Assembly: GCF_019649055.1 (NCBI RefSeq)
Contig: NW_026570361.1
Location: 124,001 to 188,000 of the forward strand
DNA from: Paramacrobiotus metropolitanus
Lineage: Eukaryota; Tardigrada; Eutardigrada; Parachela; Macrobiotidae
Length of the DNA stretch: 64,000 bases
Direction: 5' to 3'
Positions 58,301 through 64,000 of the stretch are shown in pieces. Every line of letters begins with the position of its first letter. Position 1 is the first letter of the stretch. A model generated the notes under the pieces. It was not told where the DNA came from and ran no database searches. It saw only the letters and a program-made list of their open reading frames with translations. The position numbers and the translations under genes are program-made.

Positions 58301-58428
58301 TCGATGAACTGTTTTTGCTTTTCTAGAGGTTTACAATGACTTGTATAGGAAAAGACTTCCCCTTTATGTATTTATGTATACCTAATTATTTTGAAACAGC
58401 TTGGTTTGTTACTGTCCATAAATTTTAA
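55399..58428 (+). mobile_element. Full-length non-LTR retrotransposon with restriction-like endonuclease
   Basis: The element is 3030 bases, flanked by the 11-base duplication AGTTGTCATTT (55388-55398 and 58429-58439). It has an 84-base 5' UTR, one long frame and a short 3' UTR without an evident poly(A) tail. The single-ORF layout, N-terminal zinc finger and C-terminal nuclease are those of the older LINE groups (R2/NeSL/CRE type). Insertion into an ordinary gene shows it is not restricted to rDNA. The intact frame and clean duplication suggest it is recent. Confidence 0.9.
55483..58326 (+). CDS. LINE polyprotein: zinc finger, reverse transcriptase, CCHC, RLE nuclease (947 residues)
   Basis: The first ATG in frame is at 55483. 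Residues 5-25 form a C2H2-like finger (CDLCGKVCATKHGLSRHRAS) for DNA binding. The reverse transcriptase spans about residues 200-560, with AGPDGLRPQHLK (about 237), LDFANAFNT (about 366, first catalytic Asp), QQGDPLGPLLF (about 419) and FLDDGT (about 448, the catalytic Asp pair in an FLDD variant). A zinc-binding CRCGEMVDRYGHHGLCC lies near residue 756. The restriction-like endonuclease follows: RPVGMTLYPWQYGKPLVWDV near residue 815-830, then a Lys-rich helix (KYEKLRDRY) and QRGNAACVLGT at the end. It nicks target DNA and copies its own RNA into the site (target-primed reverse transcription). No stops or slips are seen, so it may be active. Confidence 0.9.
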   Translation: MSFVCDLCGKVCATKHGLSRHRASDICRTAQAKNLRQAPQLPGSSAPTVVLETIETRIFAARKKHPILRHIPAGARRACAESYTAAVNDVCSKNDEESWAKLLLFPLDNLHAPPAKAGRGPSLAASVKANLRGTSADSPLPNTVRNKTSKKKTTDETLRKLVNAKLQDGDISGAVKVLTSEDTVAALTGDVIKALRDKHPDPPADLDTTVCDVQPVAHNVSPNEILVAVKSFPAGSSAGPDGLRPQHLKEMVSVPGETGGSLLSALSKLANLALSGKIPAAAKRVFFGGMLTPLLKKNGGIRPIACGCTLRRLFGKVISRRVQDEMGELFRPVQLGYGTRGGAEAAVHAARKFVRDDCSEVQVVLKLDFANAFNTVRRDVMLKKVAEVPPQYYAFISAAYSTPSSLFCGDQIIASAHGIQQGDPLGPLLFCLISANLSRELQSELNIWFLDDGTCGGDPDTVLGDFMTILGKARTLGLQLNLSKCELHVFGGTESERKEVIESFHSISPEILLVSSEQLDLLGAPLTDLAIGRVLDGKIGQIRRLTDLLGVLPAHQSLFLLKNSLSLPRLLFTLRCAPSWKCPDKLRLFDDTVRRKAEEITNVEMSDTVWRQAILPDRLGGIGLCRAEDVALPAYLSSCYATDPLVCEIVTDTGQSPRENVVKVYQEKLGEDPPPMPSRRFQPAWTGVMYDKMRRLLVDNADVIAKARLLALSTKESSAWLSALPVSSLGNLLDDVSLRVAVALRLGAFICNEHICRCGEMVDRYGHHGLCCKKSVGRIRRHSALNNIVQRACGSAKISAILEPPGLDKETGKRPVGMTLYPWQYGKPLVWDVTVADTLAATYIGQTSDHPGAAAEAAEIRKLGKYEKLRDRYIVQPFAFETMGSCGPSTSGFISDLAKRIREQTGESRAKQFLLQRCSLEIQRGNAACVLGTVECSRNLDELFLLF

Positions 58429-60476
58429 AGTTGTCATTTGCCGCGGCTAATAAACAACGCAAATGATCTAAGGGCGTGTCCGTGGAACGGATGCGCAAAC
58501 AGGGAACGCTGGCATTCGTCAAGCTATCCAAACGAAAATCATCCTTGTACAGATGAACCCTCTCGGCTGCTGGTAGCGACGATTCCAGATCCCAGGCGAG
58601 TATTCCGTGCGCTGCTCTGCCAATAACCGTCCATGCAGGGTAGTTGAGCAGCAGCAGCTCCTTGCACACGCTGAGTAACTCTTTCTGGGTAGTGTGCTCG
58701 AACTTTTCGTTCAGGAGGTCGCAGTTGTTGGTAATGTACAGGAACCACGGTAGATCAACGGAAGCACAACAGTTGTTCACAATAAACAAAGGTAGGCGAA
58801 TATCTTTAATTTGTAAAAACTGATAAATGTCCCATACACTTGTGTACCGCTCGTTTTCTGAGGCGTTTTGTTGCTTTTCGTAAATTAGCGCCAAGACTTG
58901 AACGCCCCCCGGTTACCGTGTTAACAAGTGTAGTCATAAAATTATAGCCGTGGTAATAATAATCAACTGGAAACGCCTCCCACCAAGGGTTACTCTCTGT
59001 CGTTCGGCAAGGAGCGATCATAATGTGTCGGTTGCTGCAGTTAAGCAGCAGAACTCTCCATAGTCCGCACACCCTGCAACACAGTAAAACAAAGATCAAA
59101 CTTGCGGTAACGACTTTCGTTCCCAAATTATACGGCACAGCTAAAAAAATAATTTTCTGCCGATCGGATTCAGAAAAATGTTTGCCGGCAAACGACATGG
59201 ATACGATTGCGTATACGGAGACTACAGTAGAGATTACTTGCCGGTGTAAGCGTAACCGCGTATTCACATCCAGATTAAGCAAAACTTCAGTCAGGATCAG
59301 GTGGTGGAGTTTACTAATAGCTGTCTTTTCCTCATCTATAAGCATCCGCAAGTTACTGTCCAGCTCGCATAAAGCAGTGCAAGTAGCATCGAATAACAAT
59401 GCAGGCATTTTTATTAGAATTTTGTATATTATAATAGTCACTGACCGCACTCTAGGGCGCTTAGAAGTCTGCGATCAGCCTCGTTAAAGCCGGACATTAC
59501 AGGCTGACCCGCTGGTTGTTGGCTAAGCAGGTGATTCTGGAACGCTTCCTTTAGAGAATCTGCATTCCAAAACATACTGCGACCGTCAGGGCCGCCATGG
59601 ACTTCGGCGCAGACGAAGGTGACGGTGTTCCATCCCGCTCGCACATAAACTCGACACCCGACATCAAACTGATAACTACCAGAACTTGTAGCAGCATTAT
59701 AGTGCGAACGGCAATTAAAATAAAAGGTATCACCCCACACGTGCTTTTTGAACTGGCAGTCCACACCGCAGCCGAGGTCGCCACTACCCAGTGCCAACTG
59801 GCAGCTGTCGGCCAGAAACTTGGGCATCATATCCATATTGCGAATGAGGATGGCTTTATCGAACCCGATGACGTGCTTTTTGTAAACCAACCCTGTGCGT
59901 CGGCCAAAAAAATTCTTCCCATCGCTGGACTGCGGCATTTGCAGGGCAAATAGACTATGATGCACGATACGGTTTCGTGCCGACGACGTGCTGTCTCGGT
60001 GACAAGTCGCAGTATCCACGCTCACAGCGAAAAACATGTAGCACATTAGGTCGCTCAAGACAGTACACGATCGGAACACCAAGGGTCCGCCTGGGCTCTC
60101 CCGCAGCGCCACTTGCATGATCGACCCAATATATTCGTTGGAGCAATGCTGGAAGCACTGATGTGGCCAGAGATGACGAGAATGAATCCATTCAGCTGGT
60201 TCGTTCGTGGCATCGAAATCAATGAAAAAATGGTCGCCGGCAATATCCTGAACGTATCCCAACCACCATTGGCCGTTATCACGCTGTACTAGCACCGTGT
60301 TCCCGTAGTTCACCTCCCGCGCACCCGAATATAATTGCCGAAAGTATCGTGGCGTCCCGTTCATGTTTATTAGGAAAAAATCGTCAACTTGAAACGTCCA
60401 CAGCTCGTTTAGTCCTCCAAAGCTATTCCGAGGCCAGCAAAATGCATTGCTCAAATATTCAGTTTGGAAAGATTTT

Positions 60477-60562
60477 TCGAAAAAATTTGAGTGCAAGGAG
60501 GTCAAAGGGTCGTCCTGCAATGAGCGTATGGATGGAACGGATCCCGGATTTGGAACAGGATG
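60477..60562 (-). promoter_or_regulatory. Upstream segment shared with family member 1
   Basis: Matches 18109-18205, with an identical core GAGGTCAAAGGGTCGTCCTG on the + strand. It lies about 115 bases upstream of the member 5 start, within a long in-frame extension of exon 1 that I regard as untranslated. Confidence 0.5.
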
Positions 60563-60780
60563 AAGCATTGTGTGCCAAGTTGCCAACGCATAGACCGTCC
60601 GTAGGCTTTGGGGCAATTCAAGTAGTGTATTACGTAACCATTTTGTTACGAGGTGCTCCAAGGGGTTAGGGGTACCAAAGATAAAAGATTTCGTTACGTG
60701 ACAAACTGACACCAATAGAAGTATAACGGCCAATTTCGCTACGTACGTGGCAGGATCGGTAGTAATGCGCTTTTATATTA

Positions 60781-61353
60781 CAGCTTACGTTAGGACAAAA
60801 AGACGCCTAATCCCACCCACAGCATTTCCAGCGCATGCGGCGCAGTGCTCTGTACGACTCAGCTAAAATATCCGATAACGTAACGTAACGTAACGCTAAA
60901 ATATCCGATAAAGTAACGTAGTGTGCCTGCGCTTGCACTTCTTGTTACTTTGACGGCTATTGCCTATGTTGTATTGCACTTTATTTCCATGGCTCGGATA
61001 ACAATATCAAGGTCTATTTACGATTAAACAAAACAACGTTTTCAACAGTACCAATTACAGAAGCAGCGTTACCCCGTTGAATAGCCAAAGAAATATTCTG
61101 TTTTAAATACTCGAGGCTACGGATTTCGCCGGTTTGTAGCAAAATTCTCCTCCCAATCTCATTAACAAATCGTTTCGCAGATGTACCAAAACTACCGAAT
61201 GTCTCGAAGCCGACAGCCGTAAATTCATAACGCCCCGACAGGAAATTCATATTGCCTATTAAAGTTTCAAATATCCGATTGTCGTACAAGTGCACTGCCA
61301 CATGCGTACGGATATCTGGGTATGAGGTTATGCGTCCTTTTAGTCCTAAGCTG
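60781..61353. mobile_element. TA-flanked Tc1-like element carrying a LINE scrap
   Basis: The ends CAGCTTA...TAGGACAAAAAGACGC and the complement of GCGTCCTTTTAGTCCTAAGCTG pair, and TA stands on each side. The ends resemble those of the degenerate Tc1 element at 32445-33558, so the same transposase may have mobilised it. The interior contains a repeated CTAAAATATCCGATAA motif and the reverse-strand LINE remnant at 60970-61301. Confidence 0.65.
60970..61301 (-). pseudogene. C-terminal remnant of an RLE-type LINE
   Basis: The last 80 residues (VGFETFGSFGTSAKRFVNEI, then ISLAIQRGNAASVIGTVENV) match the end of the LINE protein at 55483-58326 in pattern but belong to another subfamily. The 3' UTR (CGAGCCATGGAAATAAAGT) is shared with the scrap at 22986-23070. 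Confidence 0.75.
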
Positions 61354-61714
61354 TATATCCGTACATAATTTCGCTCGCGAGCGATCTGAGCCTACAAACT
61401 TAAGATGGCATACGAGCTGAGCGCAGAACTGTCTGAGCAATAAGGAATCTGGACACGATCCGAGCGAGCGAGTAGACAAGGCAGCACGAGCGAGCTGAGA
61501 AAATTTTTTGAATGTTAAAATGACACGAGCGAGCATGAGCCAATCATTTGACGCTCGCGCAGCGCTCTAAAATGGATACTGCGGCAGACTGTTGAGCTTA
61601 CTTAACAAAAAGGTGGACCATGTTCGCCGGCAAGGTATATATATTACGGAAGACAAAATTATTCCACACTCCCTATCACGATCACCAAAGCCATACTAAT
61701 CAGAATCATTAATA

Positions 61715-62041
61715 CTAAAAGAAAAAGCAACCAACAACTTCGCCGTCCACCACTTTATTTTTACTTGGCAAGGCTCGTAAAACTGTCGCCGTATTTCCCT
61801 TCATTATAGCAAGGCTAAACCGTTGCTTTGAAATAGCCACAGAGCGTTCTTCTGAATCCCCCGAAACCCTTAAGAAATTAAGCATGTCTTTCGCTGTCTC
61901 TCCAAGCACTCCAAGGGTTTTTGTAACAAACGGGTAAGTACAACAAATACGATGGATCTCCAAGGAATCTGTAATTTTGCCGCTGCCGGTTTTCTGCTTG
62001 GAGAGCCGGGCCATATTTATTATTCGAATGCGGATAGGCAC
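61715..62041 (-). pseudogene. Second, divergent RLE-type LINE C-terminal remnant
   Basis: The reverse-strand frame contains FVTKTLGVLGETAKDMLNFL and KQRFSLAIMKGNTATVLRAL, equivalent to the GSCGPS...QRCSLEIQRGNAACVLG end of the full LINE. It is too divergent to come from that copy. The 5' part is absent. Confidence 0.65.
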
Positions 62042-62067
62042 TGCTGAAAAAAAACGGGTGCCACTTA

Positions 62068-62667
62068 CTGTATTTTCACGAGTTTAAGGAACACGAAAAT
62101 ACCCTAGGTCTGCTCGCAGCCACCCGGGGCCTGCAGCTATGTTCAAAGCTGTTCACTGAGCTGAGTGAGCTCTAAAATCAACAATTGCATTTTACATCAT
62201 TTTTGAATTTACTGCAGCTCATTACGGAGCACCATTTTACAATTCACAGAAGCACATTACTGTTTTTTTGAGGTATCCATTATTATTTTATTATGGCCAA
62301 ATTTGCTTTGATTTTTGGCCCAGAAATGGATCTGGCTTGTGTGTGGCAGGGCCTGCCCCTGGCAAGGGGGCGCCCCTGAGGGGCAACATCGTAAATCTGT
62401 ATTTCAGCAGGCTTCGTTAAGCTTGGGCTGTGTCATTTAGTTTAATTTTTTTCCTTGTTCGGATTCCTAATTTTGACGAGGTAAGACCGTATTTGAAGAC
62501 TGTCTGAATCAGTCCGAGTGTTTACGTGGTATTCTCAATTCTGCAGTACTGACATGTGAGTTGCAGAATGCATTGTCAGTGAACCAGTTTGAACGTAGCT
62601 TCAGGCCCCGGGTGGCTGCAAGCAGAACTAGGGTATTTTCGTGTTCCTTAAACTCGTGAAAATACAG
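62068..62667. mobile_element. MITE (600 bp) with about 65-bp inverted ends and TA duplication
   Basis: The left end CTGTATTTTCACGAGTTTAA at 62068 pairs with the right end at 62648-62667. Pairing continues through TACCCTAG to GGCCCCGGGTGGCTGC with few mismatches. TA lies on both sides (62066-62067 and 62668-62669). No coding sequence is seen. Confidence 0.9.
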
Positions 62668-62669
62668 TA

Positions 62670-64000
62670 TAACGTAGAGCAAAAATCTGCTTCAGTTTTA
62701 TTAGACCGAAAGACCAAAGTACAGACACACGATTGAGTACGCTGGAACGATACGATTGAGTACGTTTGAGTCGCTAAAAAATGCAGTAATACATACATAT
62801 GCGTTCTGACATTACTCTGTTACCTCCGCTTTTCATTTCCGCATGGTAACGATTTATCCAAAAAAGTCTTGGCAAGTATTAATTCAACTAGTTTTGGAAA
62901 AGGGATGTCGTCGAATACTCTAAGGTCCAGATTGTCCAAAAGTCAGGTGCCCTTTGACGAGGATCGAGACTAGAAACAATAAAATTTCAAGAAACAAGAC
63001 AAAAGACGAAATCTCCTTGTCGTCGTGCGAGTAAATGCGGCTTTTCAATTTAATCTGGTTATTCAGTTCTATTACGATATAACTTTGTAAAAATGTATTA
63101 AGACATTCACATCGTTTGAAATGCAGTAATAATCATTACGCAGCCTTATCTTCTCACGTTTGGAGCAGCCCAGGAAGTCCTCCAAGTGACCACTGATAAA
63201 ACTGATCTGGTCCACCTGGATATGGCACTGTTTCAACCGGCAGGGGATAAAAGGTGGCAGTGGCACCTGCCACTGGCAATTGCCACTGGCAGTGGCAGCT
63301 CACTGGCAAGCGATGAAACATGGCAGTTGCCACAAACACGAAATTCCAAATAAACTCATTCGGGACACCGATTTAGACATTAACTTGAACCGTGTCATCT
63401 CATGGCCAGAAAAGGTTCAAAAATTGCTTGACTATATTGCCGAACCCAAGTCGTGTATAACCGACCAGTAGACTTTGCGCGGAATAAATCACGGATTATT
63501 AATGAATGAAAACAACTCAAAGTCATTATTGGTAACTGCAATTTACAAATAAAGGGAGGTTATAATTTTGATGAACGGACCGTAGAGCAATAATAATTTA
63601 ATTTTTCTGGCAAATACTTTATAATTTGTGATCTTTTTGAATTTTTACGTTAATTACACTGTAGCAGTGACTAAACGAGACCCCCATCGACCTCGGGACT
63701 TTTTTTTAGACCAAATCTGACTTCGGGATAATTTTCAGCGCATTTTTCTGATATAGAAACCATTTTTCAAAATGCTTTTTGAAAGAAAAAATTTCTGACT
63801 GCCGGGGCCCCATCAGCCCCTCAGTAATCTTGGGCGGTTGTAATGGCGCCGCTAACAAATCTTTTATTTTTGCATTTCAAAAATTTTTTCTGGGTAAATC
63901 GATATCGCTGATTCTGAATATGTTGTTAAAAAAATTGTATTAGTTATCTGAAGGAAGAATTTTGCGTTTTAAAAATTTTAGGTGGATTTTACAAAATTTT
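62670..64000. other. Right-edge stretch without a recognised gene
   Basis: A palindrome-rich patch of TGGCAGTGGCA and TGCCACTGGCA repeats lies at 63255-63335. A short open frame at 63331-63471 (KLIRDTDLDINLNRVISWPE) may be a relic exon. Nothing else can be supported. Confidence 0.3.

Larger units (their letters stand above)
54646..60364 (-). pseudogene. Tudor-like/F-box family member 5, interrupted by a full-length LINE
   Basis: Exon 1 is 60364-59446 (919 bases, phase 1): MNGTPRYFRQLYSGAREVNY, the VLVQRDNGQWWLGYVQDI module and the cysteine segment CQLALGSGDLGCGVDC. Exon 2 is 59335-59242 (94 bases; ISKLHHLILTEVLLNLDV) and is followed by a GC-AG intron (GCAAGT). Exon 3 starts at 59073 (VCGLWRVLLL), has one extra base in the run of six G at 58909-58914, is split by the LINE at 55399-58428 and ends at 55276. 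Exon 4 is 54772-54646 (127 bases; MDLRQLDVSAL...ALDGCYKD). Without the LINE and one 11-base duplication, exon 3 is 757 bases, one more than the 756 of member 4, so the G run is the only small lesion I find. That base could also be an assembly error, but the LINE alone breaks the gene. Confidence 0.85.

Noticed and set aside
60365-60733. In-frame N-terminal extension of family member 5 starting at an upstream codon.
   Set aside because: The family start (MNGTxxYFRQL) aligns at 60364, the extension has no counterpart in other members, and part of it is the non-coding segment shared with the region upstream of member 1.

Overview
This is a window of animal nuclear DNA. Genes are split by many short GT-AG introns (mostly about 55-80 bases), families such as BEN-domain and F-box proteins are present, and there is a dense, nested load of DNA transposons, foldback elements and LINEs. 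There are no operons, ribosome binding sites or CRISPR arrays, and I recognised no rRNA or tRNA gene. A small-genome invertebrate fits. My best guess is an ecdysozoan, possibly a tardigrade, but nothing in the sequence proves that.

Layout. 1-4181 (+): 3' part of an intron-rich CACTA/EnSpm-like transposase-domain gene. 4965-14161 (+): complete eight-exon BEN-domain gene whose 7.4-kb second intron holds two small reverse-strand genes and a MITE. 14.55-17.69 kb (-): first member of a repeated gene family (below), decayed. 19398-22462 (-): five-exon, 515-residue multi-pass membrane protein of unknown family. 23396-25180 (+): very young Gag-only LTR element with identical 100-bp LTRs. 26143-28601 (+): the only intact member of the repeated family. 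28.8-40.0 kb (-): a family member cut up by a 5.4-kb foldback element, a second 1.7-kb copy of it and LINE fragments. 40680-44512 (+): another member, divergent from the previous one, with a nonsense codon and a TA-flanked MITE. 45.6-49.7 kb: three small secreted cysteine-rich protein genes, followed by a Mutator-like foldback element. 52.6-53.0 kb: fragment of the repeated family. 54646-60364 (-): fifth large member, interrupted by a full-length LINE at 55399-58428. 60.4-64.0 kb: LINE remnants, TA-flanked elements and no further recognisable gene.

The central observation is the repeated family. Six loci share a Tudor/Agenet-like N-terminal module and a cysteine-containing middle region. The five longer loci also carry an F-box split over a 94-base exon and exon 3, and four of them keep a 41-42-residue C-terminal exon. 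Exon phases (1, 2, 2) and lengths are conserved. They look like substrate adaptors of SCF-type ubiquitin ligases with an unusual N-terminal recognition module. Five of six copies are broken, several by transposons whose target-site duplications can be read directly. The window therefore looks like a birth-and-death gene cluster in a transposon-rich region. All functions are inferred from sequence patterns; no database search was possible.
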